DNA of 64,000 bases from Collinsella sp. TM09-10AT. GTDB taxonomy: Bacteria > Actinomycetota > Coriobacteriia > Coriobacteriales > Coriobacteriaceae. The position numbers and the translations under genes are program-made. Within the stretch, counting starts at the first letter, position 1; each line of letters starts with the position of its first letter. The notes beneath the pieces were generated by a model. The model had not been told where the DNA came from. It saw only the letters and a list, made by a program, of their open reading frames with translations, and made no database searches. The stretch lies in contig NZ_QSOP01000008.1 of the NCBI RefSeq assembly GCF_003436275.1, positions 1 to 64,000 on the forward strand. The letters are read 5' to 3'. This document shows positions 8,916-17,242 of this stretch, piece by piece.

Positions 8916-10240
8916 GCCTGCAAACGAGGATTAAGGCTGCCGGCGCTGCGGCGGCGGCAGCGCCTGTAGATGCGGGGCGTCGCCGCGCCGTGAAACGACG
9001 CACCAAGCGCGCCGTGATGGACCGCATGGGTTACGACGAAGTGGCGCGTATCAGCGCCTATATCGACCCGGCACTTGCCCGCTCGGAATTGCGTCCTGCG
9101 GTGGAGGCGGCGCTCAATGTTGAGGAGCCGACCGATCTCGCGACGCCCGAGCGCGAGACCATCATCGACGAGATTTTGGATGACGTGGTGGGCCTGGGGC
9201 CGTTGCAGCCGCTCATCGAGGACGACACCGTTACCGAGATCATGATCAACGGCTGCCGCTCGGCTTTCTTTGAACGCGGCGGCGTCTTGTACCCCATCGA
9301 GCATGCGTTTGAGGATGATGAGCAGATCCGTGTGCTTATCGACCGCATCATCTCGCCACTTGGCCGCCGTATCGACGAGCGCAGCCCCATCGTCAACGCC
9401 CGCCTCAAAACGGGTTATCGCGTCAACGCGGTGATTCCGCCTGTGGCGATTGACGGACCGATTCTCACCATCCGAAAGTTCTCGGACCGTATCTGCTCGC
9501 TGGACGAGCTCGTGGGGTTGGGGTCGCTGCCGCTTTGGTATGCGCAGCTGCTGTCGTGCGCGGTGTCGCTGCGACAGGACCTGGCGGTTGCGGGAGGCAC
9601 GGGATCTGGTAAGACCACCCTGCTCAACGCGTTGTCATGTGAGATTTCCACCGGCGAGCGCATCGTGACGATCGAGGACTCTGCCGAGCTCAAGTTTGCG
9701 CATCATCCGCACGTGGTGCGCCTAGAGGCGCGCGAGGCTTCAATTGAGGGTGAGGGCGCGGTGACGATCCGCGACCTGGTGACTAATGCCCTGCGCATGC
9801 GCCCCGACCGCATCGTGGTGGGCGAGGTGCGCGGTGCCGAGTGCTGCGACATGTTGCAGGCCATGAACACGGGCCACGACGGGTCGCTCACCACGCTTCA
9901 TGCGGGTTCAGAACAGGAGACCGTGGTGCGTCTGACGTTGCTTGCACGTTATGGCATCGATCTGCCGAGCGAGCTCATCGAGGAGCAGATTGCCATGGCA
10001 CTCGACGGTATCGTGATGTCCGAGCGCCACGCCGATGGCAGGCGCTTCGTCTCCTCGTATTCGGGGGTGCGACGTGCCGCATCGGGCGGCGTAGAGCTCG
10101 AGCGCTATGTGACGTTCGATGCCGCCGAGCGCACCTGGACGCTTGACCGCGAGCCGCCGTTTATCGCAGAAGGCCTGCGGTCGGGGACGCTCACACAAGA
10201 GGAGGTGGACGAATGGAGATCACTGTGTCCCTCGTCGTAG
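8912..10240 (+). CDS. tadA: Tad pilus secretion ATPase TadA/CpaF
   Basis: A 442-aa hexameric traffic ATPase that powers assembly of Flp pili at the inner face of the membrane. The Walker A motif GGTGSGKTT starts near residue 228; the Asp box [11 protein letters not shown], the segment [14 protein letters not shown] with its Walker B Glu, and the His box TTLHAGS follow in the order usual for GspE/VirB11 relatives of the CpaF branch. The ATG overlaps the tadZ stop (ATGA arrangement), and the 3' end overlaps tadB by 28 bases. Confidence 0.95.
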   Translation: MSLQTRIKAAGAAAAAAPVDAGRRRAVKRRTKRAVMDRMGYDEVARISAYIDPALARSELRPAVEAALNVEEPTDLATPERETIIDEILDDVVGLGPLQPLIEDDTVTEIMINGCRSAFFERGGVLYPIEHAFEDDEQIRVLIDRIISPLGRRIDERSPIVNARLKTGYRVNAVIPPVAIDGPILTIRKFSDRICSLDELVGLGSLPLWYAQLLSCAVSLRQDLAVAGGTGSGKTTLLNALSCEISTGERIVTIEDSAELKFAHHPHVVRLEAREASIEGEGAVTIRDLVTNALRMRPDRIVVGEVRGAECCDMLQAMNTGHDGSLTTLHAGSEQETVVRLTLLARYGIDLPSELIEEQIAMALDGIVMSERHADGRRFVSSYSGVRRAASGGVELERYVTFDAAERTWTLDREPPFIAEGLRSGTLTQEEVDEWRSLCPSS

Positions 10241-11139
10241 GGGGCTTGGCAGGGCTTTCTGTCGCGACGGCGTGCGGGGCGGAACCTCGTGTGCCGCAGG
10301 TACCGCCGGCGGAGCTGGCACGTCAGGCGCTCGAGACGGTGGCAGAGAAGCTGCCGCGTGAGCTGGTGGAAAACGATCTGCTGAAAAAGATCGCCCGTTC
10401 GTGGGCATCGCTGGCTCCGGCGCATCGCCTTGGCCTCGTGATCGAAGATGCTTCGGGACGTTTGGCGTTTCTGCTGCTATCGAGCGGTGTCTGCTGCGTT
10501 TTACTAACGATGGTGTCGTTATCGCCCCTCGGATTTGCCTTGGGACTTGTTGCTCCGTTTGCCGTTGGTGCCGCTCGGGATGGCTTTGAGAGCCGGCGCG
10601 AGCAACACGATGCAGAAGAGGCAATGCCCGAGGCGTTTACCGCACTTTCCATGTCGCTTGCCTCGGGACATTCGCTGGCCCAGGGCATGCGCTTTGTGGG
10701 CGCTCATGCGCAAGAGCCAGTGCATACCGAGTTTTTGCGGGTGGCGGCGGCGATCGATTGCGGCATCTCGGCGACCGACGCGCTCGATGACTTGCTCGTG
10801 CGTATCGACGCCCCCGGTCTTTCGCTTGTGACCTTGGCGCTTAAGGTGTCTCAGCGCACCGGCGCTCCGCTTGCCGACTTACTGTCCGAGGCGTCGAGCA
10901 TGGTGGGGGAGCGCATTGAGCTCAAGCGCCGCCTGGATGTTAAGACGTCGCAGGCTCGCATGTCTGCGCATATGGTCGCGGCGATGCCGGCGGGCATGTG
11001 CGCGGTGTTGGCGCTGCTTTCGGCAGATTTTCGTCGCGGTCTTGCGACGCCTGCCGGCGCGGGCGCTGTGGTGCTGGGTCTTGCCCTCAACGCCGTTGCC
11101 CTGGTGGTTATCCGGCGCATTATGCGGGTGGAGCTATGA
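10213..11139 (+). CDS. tadB: Tad pilus platform protein TadB
   Basis: A 308-aa integral membrane protein of the GspF family. An N-terminal region, a pair of hydrophobic segments near residues 90-120, a cytoplasmic four-helix domain with the phrase MSLASGHSLAQGMRF, and C-terminal membrane helices (about 255-300) match TadB. AGGAGGT lies just before the ATG, inside the tadA reading frame. With TadC it forms the membrane base on which TadA acts. Confidence 0.88.
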   Translation: MEITVSLVVGGLAGLSVATACGAEPRVPQVPPAELARQALETVAEKLPRELVENDLLKKIARSWASLAPAHRLGLVIEDASGRLAFLLLSSGVCCVLLTMVSLSPLGFALGLVAPFAVGAARDGFESRREQHDAEEAMPEAFTALSMSLASGHSLAQGMRFVGAHAQEPVHTEFLRVAAAIDCGISATDALDDLLVRIDAPGLSLVTLALKVSQRTGAPLADLLSEASSMVGERIELKRRLDVKTSQARMSAHMVAAMPAGMCAVLALLSADFRRGLATPAGAGAVVLGLALNAVALVVIRRIMRVEL

Positions 11140-11777
11140 GCGCCCCGGTTGCAATTGCGGCTTGCCTGTGCGCCCTGAGTGTATTTGTCGCGACGGGTTT
11201 GGATCGGGCGGATGCACGCAAGATCGCAGGGGCCTGCAAGCGCGAGGCGGTGCTGGTCGCTGCCGCGGGTCGCTCGGTGGTCGATGCTCTGACCGCGCGA
11301 GTGAAGGGCGCGGTTGGAGCGGGCGGCCCGGCGCGAGTGTCGCTCGGCGAAGTGTCCGAGATGATCGATGTTGTGCGCTTGGGTCTTTCGGCCGGTCTTT
11401 CGTTTGATGCGGCGCTTGAGATTTTCTGCGCCAACCGCCGGTCAGTGCTGGCTCTTCGCCTTGAGCGCGCCTGCATGGCGTGGCAGGTGGGCGTGGGCAC
11501 GCGTGAGGACGAGTTGTTGGCCGCCGCGCGCGACCTGGACGTGCGAGCGCTCGAGACCTTTGCCATCACGGTGGGGCAGGCGCTCGCCCTGGGTTCCCCA
11601 CTTGCCGAGACACTGGCCGCTCAAAGTCGCGAGATCCGTGCGGCTCATCGCGCCGCGGTCGAGCGCGAGATCGAGCGTGCGCCCGTCAAGCTGCTGATTC
11701 CCACCGGCACGCTCATCTTGCCGGCGTTGCTTCTGTCCATATTGGGCCCGCTGCTGGGAGCAGGCGGGATGACGTAG
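11136..11777 (+). CDS. tadC: Tad pilus platform protein TadC
   Basis: A 213-aa GspF-family partner of TadB. The start is ATG 11136, overlapping the tadB stop (ATGA). It begins with a membrane helix, has a GspF-like helical core containing IDVVRLGLSAGLSFDAAL, and ends in a hydrophobic helix with LLIPTGTLILPALLLSILG. It is short for TadC but lies in the expected position after tadB. Confidence 0.85.
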   Translation: MSAPVAIAACLCALSVFVATGLDRADARKIAGACKREAVLVAAAGRSVVDALTARVKGAVGAGGPARVSLGEVSEMIDVVRLGLSAGLSFDAALEIFCANRRSVLALRLERACMAWQVGVGTREDELLAAARDLDVRALETFAITVGQALALGSPLAETLAAQSREIRAAHRAAVEREIERAPVKLLIPTGTLILPALLLSILGPLLGAGGMT

Positions 11778-11787
11778 GGAGGAATAC

Positions 11788-12021
11788 ATGAACACGATGA
11801 CTGACGCTGCTGGCAAGGTCCAGGGCTGGGCGTTTTGCCGGGCGGCACATGTTCGTCAGCGCGCCAAGGAACTATTGCAGGAGGAGAGTGCACAGGGTAC
11901 CACCGAGTATGCCATCTTGGTCGGCGTGCTCGTGGTGATCGCGATTATCGCCATCGTCGCATTTAAGGGCAAGGTCCAAGATCTATGGAACGCTATCAGC
12001 GAGGGCATCAACAGCCTGTAG
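11788..12021 (+). CDS. flp: Flp-family class III pilin
   Basis: This 77-aa pilin precursor has a long cytoplasmic leader (about 35 residues), the processing region EESAQGTTEY and a single hydrophobic helix (AILVGVLVVIAIIAIVAF). By analogy with the G^xxxxE site of Flp pilins, with Glu at +5, cleavage would fall between A35 and Q36, giving a mature pilin of about 42 residues. The normal -1 residue is Gly; here it is Ala. GGGAGG precedes the ATG. It is the likely major subunit. No A24 prepilin peptidase (TadV/CpaA) is in the window. Confidence 0.9.
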   Translation: MNTMTDAAGKVQGWAFCRAAHVRQRAKELLQEESAQGTTEYAILVGVLVVIAIIAIVAFKGKVQDLWNAISEGINSL

Positions 12022-12548
12022 AGGGCGAGCGCCCCATCGGGGTGCTGCTGGTGTTTGCTTGCCTGACCGTGGCGATAGCGACGGTGCTTTGGGGGCTTAA
12101 CGCCGCGCGGCAGCAGCGTCCTGGGACCGCCTCCGATTTGGGCTCAGATTCGGCGGCGGCGTCTCAAAAAGATGAGATGCGAGATGCGGACGATTCGGAT
12201 GTCGCTGTCACGGCGCAAAACTTTCTGCGGACGCTCGACAAGCGGTCTGGCACTGCGACGGATTCGCCTGAGGGCAACGCGATTGCGGTCCGACTTGCAT
12301 GGTCCGAGGACCGACCGATGACCGAAGCGGCGGCGGATATGCTGCGTGCCTATCGCGAGGTACCCACGGCGCAACTTGCTCTGAGCGGCTATCTCGACAT
12401 CAAGGGAAACGTGTGGGGCGCCATCGTGCGCGACGGACGCGGCTGGGTCGATATGGTGACAATTGCCGCGGATGCTGGCGATGCTTCGTGTCGTCTGCGC
12501 GCCGTGCGCCTGAGCCCGCAGGCAACGGACTCAAAGGAGGGATCGTGA
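11985..12548 (+). CDS. Hypothetical membrane-anchored protein in the Tad operon
   Basis: I do not recognise this 187-aa protein. It has one N-terminal hydrophobic helix (about residues 18-37, PIGVLLVFACLTVAIATVLWG), then a charged linker and a small globular domain of about 110 residues, so it is probably anchored with the domain outside the cell. It overlaps the end of flp in another frame; the ATG at 11985 has only a weak AAGG upstream, and GTG at 12042 is an alternative. Position between two pilin genes suggests a pilus accessory or minor subunit. Confidence 0.6.
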   Translation: MERYQRGHQQPVEGERPIGVLLVFACLTVAIATVLWGLNAARQQRPGTASDLGSDSAAASQKDEMRDADDSDVAVTAQNFLRTLDKRSGTATDSPEGNAIAVRLAWSEDRPMTEAAADMLRAYREVPTAQLALSGYLDIKGNVWGAIVRDGRGWVDMVTIAADAGDASCRLRAVRLSPQATDSKEGS

Positions 12549-12549
12549 A

Positions 12550-12768
12550 ATGCATGATGTCCTGCGTGAGGAATCTGCCCAGGCGACGGTCGAATACGCC
12601 ATCGTCACGGTGGCGCTGTTATCGATCGTGCTGGCGATCGCGGGGCTTTGGCGTGCCGGCACCGATGGGCGCTTGGCGGCGCTGGTTGAGCGGGCGGCAT
12701 CCCATGGCGTTGCCTCGACGTCGGTTATCGACGCCGCTGCGGCCGCTAAGGACATCGCGTTGTATTGA
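12550..12768 (+). CDS. Second pilin-like protein of the Tad locus
   Basis: A 72-aa protein with the same processing region as the Flp pilin (EESAQATVEYAIV), placed after only ten residues, followed by one hydrophobic helix and a 35-residue Ala-rich tail. With Glu15 at +5 the predicted cut is A10^Q11. It is most likely a minor pilin or small pseudopilin. AGGAGGG lies about seven bases before the ATG and the gene starts two bases after the stop of the preceding gene. Confidence 0.8.
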   Translation: MHDVLREESAQATVEYAIVTVALLSIVLAIAGLWRAGTDGRLAALVERAASHGVASTSVIDAAAAAKDIALY

Positions 12769-13240
12769 TGCCGCGCGCGAGGACCGGGCGCAGTCTACGG
12801 TCGAGGCCGCTTTTTTGCTGCCGACGTTTCTGACACTCATCCTTCTCGCGCTGCAACCGGTGTGCCTGCTCTATACGCGCGCGGTCATGGAGTCTGCCGC
12901 CGCCGAGACCGCGCGGCTCATGACCACGACGACGGCGGAGGACGACGATCTTAAGGAGTTCGCCCGCCGCCGACTTGCCGCAGTGCCCAACGTTTCGATC
13001 TTTCATGCCGGCGGGCCGTTGTCGTGGGATATCGAGCTTGGCCGGGCCGGTGCGGGTGGCGTCTCGTCCGTGTCCGTTTCCGGCGAGGTCAAGCCGTTGC
13101 CTGTGATCGGTGCGCTTGCGCAGGCTATGGGTGGTACCGCCGAGGGCGGCTACGTTGAGCTCAAGGTCGATGTCTCGTATCAATCGCGTCCCGAATGGCT
13201 GGAGGGAGATTATGATTCGTGGATTGCTGCATGGGATTAA
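12704..13240 (+). CDS. tadE: TadE-like pseudopilin
   Basis: A 178-aa protein with an Arg-rich leader, the motif EDRAQSTVEAAFLLP and one hydrophobic helix, then a C-terminal domain, as in TadE/TadF pseudopilins. The predicted cut is A29^Q30 with Glu34 at +5. The start is uncertain: ATG 12704 lies inside the previous gene with a poor ribosome site, and no other ATG, GTG or TTG occurs between it and the motif except TTG 12710. It overlaps tadG by 29 bases. Confidence 0.72.
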   Translation: MALPRRRLSTPLRPLRTSRCIDAAREDRAQSTVEAAFLLPTFLTLILLALQPVCLLYTRAVMESAAAETARLMTTTTAEDDDLKEFARRRLAAVPNVSIFHAGGPLSWDIELGRAGAGGVSSVSVSGEVKPLPVIGALAQAMGGTAEGGYVELKVDVSYQSRPEWLEGDYDSWIAAWD

Positions 13241-15365
13241 GCGTTTCTGGTCTAGACGCGTTTTGACGCACCGTCCGAGCTGCCATCGCAAGCGAGGCGG
13301 CTTTATGGGTCGAGCCGGTGTCGATCTGTTTATCGAAGACGGCGCCTATACCACGCTTTCTTCTGCCGTGGTCATCCTAGTGGTGCTCACGCTGCTGTTT
13401 TCGTCGACGGCGGCGATATGGAGCATGTCGCGCGCGGGGGACACCCAGGTGGCTGCCGATAGCGGCGCGCTGGCGGGTGCCAACGTAGTGTCGTCCTATC
13501 ACACGGCTGCCACGGTGGTTGATGCGAGCATCTTGAGTCTGGGGCTGGCGGGGTTTGCCACGATCGGGACGGGCCTGGTCGCCATCCTCATCCCGGGTGC
13601 CGAGCCGGTTGCCGGCAATATGGTCGACACCGGGATTGAGATCATTAAAACGCGCAACAAGTTTGCCAAAAGCGCATCGGAAGGCTTACAGAAAATCGAG
13701 ACGGCCCTGCCGTATCTGATCGCCGCGCGTGCCACGCAGGCGGTGTCGGTGCAGGATACCGATAGTGTGACCTATACCGGTACGGCGCTTGCCGTGCCCA
13801 GGACATCCGAGTCTGACTTCGCTGCGCTCAAAGGATCAGAGATCTCGACCGATACCATTAAAGACACATCAGATGATTTAGAGGGTGCGGCCGAGGAGCT
13901 GCGGAAGGCTTCTGAGGACACGGCGAAGGCTAAAGAGCGTGCTTGGCTGGCGGATTGTGGTGGGTCTGACAAGGGCTCGGTCGGCAGCTGTTCTTGCATG
14001 TGGGAGCGTGCGAAAAGCCTAACGGATCTCTCCGGTGTTCAAAATCCGCATTACTCATCGAGCGTTACGTGGGAGCCCCAGGTTGCCCTTGATCGCGCGA
14101 AGGACTACTACCATTGGCGTCTGACAAATGAGAAGCCCCACGGCTCGAGTGTCGAGATGAAGGCAGAGTCTGCGGCGCGTAAGGCGTTTTATACCTATGC
14201 GAGCGCGGAGGTCGATCGGGCACATATAACCGAGAACGGAGACAGGGTTTCCTCCTATATTCCGCTGCTGCCGCGCAACTCTGATGAGGTTCGGGCGACG
14301 GAGCTCTATACCGATGCGGTGTGGCCGACGAGCGTGAACGATGACAAGGCGTATCTGCATTACGGGACGACCTGCCCTAACTATAAGAAAGGGACGCCGA
14401 GCGGATTTGCTTCGGTTGCCGATTACGATGGACAGGATAAATGCAGCAAATGCCATTTTGGCGTTTCGTCGCTTGGTGCTGTTGCGGCGCCTTCAACCTC
14501 TATCGAAAACGGCTTCGAATATCACTTCGACGAGTTCAAAAAGGCCTTGGAGGAATACGTCAAATGTCGGAACAAAGAGCTTGAGCTCATGCGTCAGACC
14601 GAGGATGAGGCCGACCGTGCGAGCAATGCGTTTGACCAGGCCATCAAAGCGCTTTCGGGCGAGCGTCCGCGTATCGCCCCACCTGGCCGCAACGGCGTAG
14701 TCGCCTTTGCAGTTTCGGGTGATATTGCCAGCCCCGATCAACTTAACTCTTCGTTTAACACGGCGGTTGAGCTTGGCAGTCGCGGTGCCATCTCTGCCGC
14801 GGTGCTGGCGCCCGATGAGGCGACGGCGCAAAACAACGTGCTTTCGCGATTTTTCTCAACATTGAAGGAACGCTCGGGTGGCGTTGCCGGCGTACTCGAC
14901 GGCGTCATGGATGTTTGGGGACGGCTGCTCGTAGGATACGGTGATATCCAAGGTTCGGCCGACGAACTTATGGACGAGATGATTAAAGGCCTAGGAGGGG
15001 GCAGCGGCGCGTTGGGCTCCATCGCATCATGGCTCGGCGATACCGTTTCGGCGTCCGTGGCGGCGTTGGGTCTGGAACCGTGCGACTTGCGCCTGCGAAA
15101 GCCAGTGCTGACCGATTCCGCCAACGTCATTAAGAGCCCGGGGTCTGACATTGCCGGTCTCTCTCAAGCGCAAGACAAGCTGCGAAGTATTCCGTTGGGC
15201 GTGACCGATCCCAAGGCGCTTTGCGAGGCGTTGGAATATCAAGTCGAACGCACCATCAGCGGTACGGTGCTCACACTTGCGGAGATTCCTCTGCCCGGCG
15301 GCGGCTCCATCCCGCTTACCGTCGATGTCGCCACGCTGGTTGGCGCTCTGGGCGGTGGGTCGTAA
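13212..15365 (+). CDS. tadG: TadG-like pilus assembly protein, cysteine-rich
   Basis: A 717-aa protein with a basic N-terminus, one membrane helix (about 52-75) and the TadG-like phrase QVAADSGALAGANVV right after it, followed by a large extracytoplasmic region. Two Cys clusters stand out: CGGSDKGSVGSCSC and, about 150 residues later, a CPNYKKG ... KCSKCHFG arrangement, which could bind metal or form disulfides. The ATG at 13212 is five bases after GGAGGG. It is much longer than typical TadG, so the ectodomain is probably lineage-specific. The next gene overlaps its stop by one base. Confidence 0.75.
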   Translation: MIRGLLHGIKRFWSRRVLTHRPSCHRKRGGFMGRAGVDLFIEDGAYTTLSSAVVILVVLTLLFSSTAAIWSMSRAGDTQVAADSGALAGANVVSSYHTAATVVDASILSLGLAGFATIGTGLVAILIPGAEPVAGNMVDTGIEIIKTRNKFAKSASEGLQKIETALPYLIAARATQAVSVQDTDSVTYTGTALAVPRTSESDFAALKGSEISTDTIKDTSDDLEGAAEELRKASEDTAKAKERAWLADCGGSDKGSVGSCSCMWERAKSLTDLSGVQNPHYSSSVTWEPQVALDRAKDYYHWRLTNEKPHGSSVEMKAESAARKAFYTYASAEVDRAHITENGDRVSSYIPLLPRNSDEVRATELYTDAVWPTSVNDDKAYLHYGTTCPNYKKGTPSGFASVADYDGQDKCSKCHFGVSSLGAVAAPSTSIENGFEYHFDEFKKALEEYVKCRNKELELMRQTEDEADRASNAFDQAIKALSGERPRIAPPGRNGVVAFAVSGDIASPDQLNSSFNTAVELGSRGAISAAVLAPDEATAQNNVLSRFFSTLKERSGGVAGVLDGVMDVWGRLLVGYGDIQGSADELMDEMIKGLGGGSGALGSIASWLGDTVSASVAALGLEPCDLRLRKPVLTDSANVIKSPGSDIAGLSQAQDKLRSIPLGVTDPKALCEALEYQVERTISGTVLTLAEIPLPGGGSIPLTVDVATLVGALGGGS

Positions 15366-15841
15366 TGAGTATCCGCATGCGTCTGCGCGAGGAGCGCGCC
15401 CAAGCGACGGTGGAGATGGCAGTGGTTACGCCCGTTTTGCTGGTGCTGGCACTCATCGTATACAACGTCATGATCTTTGCCAGCGCTGTCGCGCGCTTCG
15501 ACCGCGTGGTGCCCGACATCGTGTTGGCGCACGCCGTGGCGTCGGAGGGGGAGGGCGACGAAAGCTCTGCCGATGCCTCGGCGACGGTTCAGACTCAAAT
15601 TCTGAATGCCATGAAAGGCTATGACTTGCAGATCGAAGTGTCGAGCGAGCAAGGCGCGGAGGCATCGGATGGTGGCCTGCTCTCCCTATCCGGTACGTTT
15701 AGGACCTACACCTGCACCATGCACTATGAGCCGTGGCCGACTTCTCTCAGCATCGCTGGCGTTCCGCTGGGGGCGCCGACAACGTTGTCGCACGAGCGCG
15801 CGGTGACGGTCGATCCATGGCGCCCGGGGGTGGTCATGTGA
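15365..15841 (+). CDS. Second TadE-like pseudopilin
   Basis: A 158-aa protein starting MSIRMRLREERAQATVEMAVV, that is, a short basic leader, the same AQxTVE processing region and a hydrophobic helix to about residue 37, then a soluble domain. Predicted cleavage is A12^Q13 with Glu17 at +5. The ATG overlaps the tadG stop (TAATG). It is probably a minor pilin partner of the other TadE and of TadG. Confidence 0.82.
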   Translation: MSIRMRLREERAQATVEMAVVTPVLLVLALIVYNVMIFASAVARFDRVVPDIVLAHAVASEGEGDESSADASATVQTQILNAMKGYDLQIEVSSEQGAEASDGGLLSLSGTFRTYTCTMHYEPWPTSLSIAGVPLGAPTTLSHERAVTVDPWRPGVVM

Positions 15842-16197
15842 CCGCGGTCTCGTCCTACATCGCCTACGCGCGGGCACTCAATAGGCTGGGTTGGACGCCG
15901 GCCGAGTTTGCGGTGGCGGAGTCGTTTGTCATGCGCCTGCGCGGCATGCTGGGACGGCGTCCGGTTGCCGCCAACGGCCTGCCGCTCGTCATGGCGTTTC
16001 CACGCTGCTCTTCGGTCCACACGTGTTTTATGGCCTATCCCATCGACATCGCCTTCATCGATCGCGACGGCAATATCCTCGCGCGCTACGAAAACGTATG
16101 TCCCTGGCGTATGTGTTCCTACCCCGGCGCCTGGGCCGCACTAGAACGCTCTTCAATCATTGTTTCGACCCCTGCTCTCCAACGCGTGCCGACTTAA
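15838..16197 (+). CDS. DUF192-family protein
   Basis: A 119-aa protein whose core, RLRGMLGRRP ... FPRCSSVHTCFMAYPIDIAFID ... CPWRMCSYPGAWAALE, matches the DUF192 layout (R-x-x-G-M-L, an H-x-F/C-M motif, P-L/I-D-I-A-F and a final C/P-x-x-Y). The GTG start overlaps the stop of the preceding TadE gene, so it appears to be the last gene of the Tad operon. Function of the family is unknown. No signal peptide is evident. Confidence 0.75.
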   Translation: MTAVSSYIAYARALNRLGWTPAEFAVAESFVMRLRGMLGRRPVAANGLPLVMAFPRCSSVHTCFMAYPIDIAFIDRDGNILARYENVCPWRMCSYPGAWAALERSSIIVSTPALQRVPT

Positions 16198-16200
16198 GAA

Positions 16201-16230
16201 TTGGCGACAGCGGACTTTCGTCATACGAAA
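16201..16230 (+). promoter_or_regulatory. Promoter with a perfect palindrome upstream of the RHH gene
   Basis: TTGGCG (16201-16206) and TACGAA (16224-16229) are 17 bp apart. The perfect 15-bp palindrome TTTCGTCATACGAAA (16216-16230) covers the -10 box. The placement suggests autorepression by the ribbon-helix-helix protein encoded 47 bp downstream. Confidence 0.5.
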
Positions 16231-16276
16231 TTGGGTAAGTTTGGCAGGAGATTGAACAGGCTCGGCAAAGGGGTCG

Positions 16277-16564
16277 ATGATGGGCAAGACGTATACGGCC
16301 GCTAATGGTCAGGTTGTAACGGATGAAATGATTGACGCGTGGTGTGAGTCGTACGAGCGCGGAGAGTTTCCGGATGGCGAACACACCGTTGGTGGGATCG
16401 TGCTTGGACGGCCCCCGCTCTCAGGTGAGGGGACGGCAACGCTGTCGGTCAAGATTCCTCTGGGAATGAAGGAGGCCATTCGTCGACGGGCGGCTGCCGA
16501 GGGGATGACGCCAAGTGAGTTTGCCCGTGCGGCTCTGAGCGAAAAACTTCTTGCTGCCGGCTGA
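16277..16564 (+). CDS. Ribbon-helix-helix (CopG/Arc-type) DNA-binding protein
   Basis: A 95-aa protein whose C-terminal half reads as an RHH fold: a short beta strand (ATLSVKIPLGM), helix 1 (KEAIRRRAAAEG) and helix 2 (TPSEFARAALSEKLLAA). The N-terminal half is acidic and could be a partner-binding arm as in type II antitoxins, but no toxin gene is adjacent on either side. AAAGGGG precedes two successive ATG codons (16277, 16280). A perfect palindrome sits over its probable promoter. Confidence 0.75.
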   Translation: MMGKTYTAANGQVVTDEMIDAWCESYERGEFPDGEHTVGGIVLGRPPLSGEGTATLSVKIPLGMKEAIRRRAAAEGMTPSEFARAALSEKLLAAG

Positions 16565-16627
16565 TGTCTCTGACGTGCCGATTTATAGAACCGAGGCTGT
16601 GCTCAAAAACTTTTTTAAAATTCTCGG

Positions 16628-16655
16628 TTGACCGGAACGCGTCCTTGGTTATACT
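16628..16655 (+). promoter_or_regulatory. tRNA-Phe promoter
   Basis: TTGACC (16628-16633), a 16-bp spacer and TATACT (16650-16655) lie about 30 bp before the tRNA. Confidence 0.8.
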
Positions 16656-16687
16656 AATCAAGCCTTGAAACAAGGCACACCTCAAAT

Positions 16688-16742
<55 letters not shown>

Positions 16743-16760
<18 letters not shown>

Positions 16761-16992
16761 CCTTGAATTGACTAGGACCTCTGCAAAGGGGTCCTTTTCT
16801 TTTATGCAGCCCCCACATGGAATCGAACCCCGTGAGGGCGCGGAGCTGAGTAAACGCGTAAGCGTTTGCCAGCGCAGCTCGCAAGGCGCGTAAGCGCCGC
16901 AGCGGTCCGTCCGCGCAGCGCGCGGACGCGATTCCCTTCCCCGCCACCTTGAATTGACTAGGACCTCTGCAAAGGGGTCCTTTTCTTTTATG
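16743..16992 (+). repeat. tRNA-Phe 3'-end duplication with antisense T-arm unit
   Basis: The 64 bp at 16743-16806 (tRNA 3' end plus terminator) recur perfectly at 16929-16992, 186 bp apart. Between the copies, 16819-16831 is the exact reverse complement of the tRNA-Phe T-arm segment 16737-16749, and GC-rich hairpins follow, including AAACGC-GTAA-GCGTTT (16852-16867). The second copy lacks the 5' half of the tRNA, so it is a remnant or a structural part of the unit. Confidence 0.9.
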
Positions 16993-17140
16993 TAGGGTTC
17001 TGCGGAAACTGCGTCCCAGAATAAGGGCTCAGAACGGGACACACTTTCCGGTGCCTGCCTCCGGCGCGCGTACACACCTCGTCGCACCATTCCGAGCCCG
17101 CCCGCCCCAGACATTCCTCCCACTTTCGCGTCACTTTACA

Positions 17141-17177
17141 GACCGTTCGGTCGCCTGTCCGCACACGCGGGTATACT
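17141..17177 (+). promoter_or_regulatory. Putative operator and -10 box upstream of the GH5-like gene
   Basis: GACCGTTCGGTC (17141-17152) is a TetR-like ACCG..CGGT palindrome, followed by TATACT at 17172-17177. No matching -35 is evident. The stretch 16993-17140 holds nothing I can support. Confidence 0.35.
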
Positions 17178-17242
17178 CAAAACGATACTTATCCTATGCA
17201 ATACGATGCGGGTTCGACCTGCATGATCCGAAGGGGGCAGTG

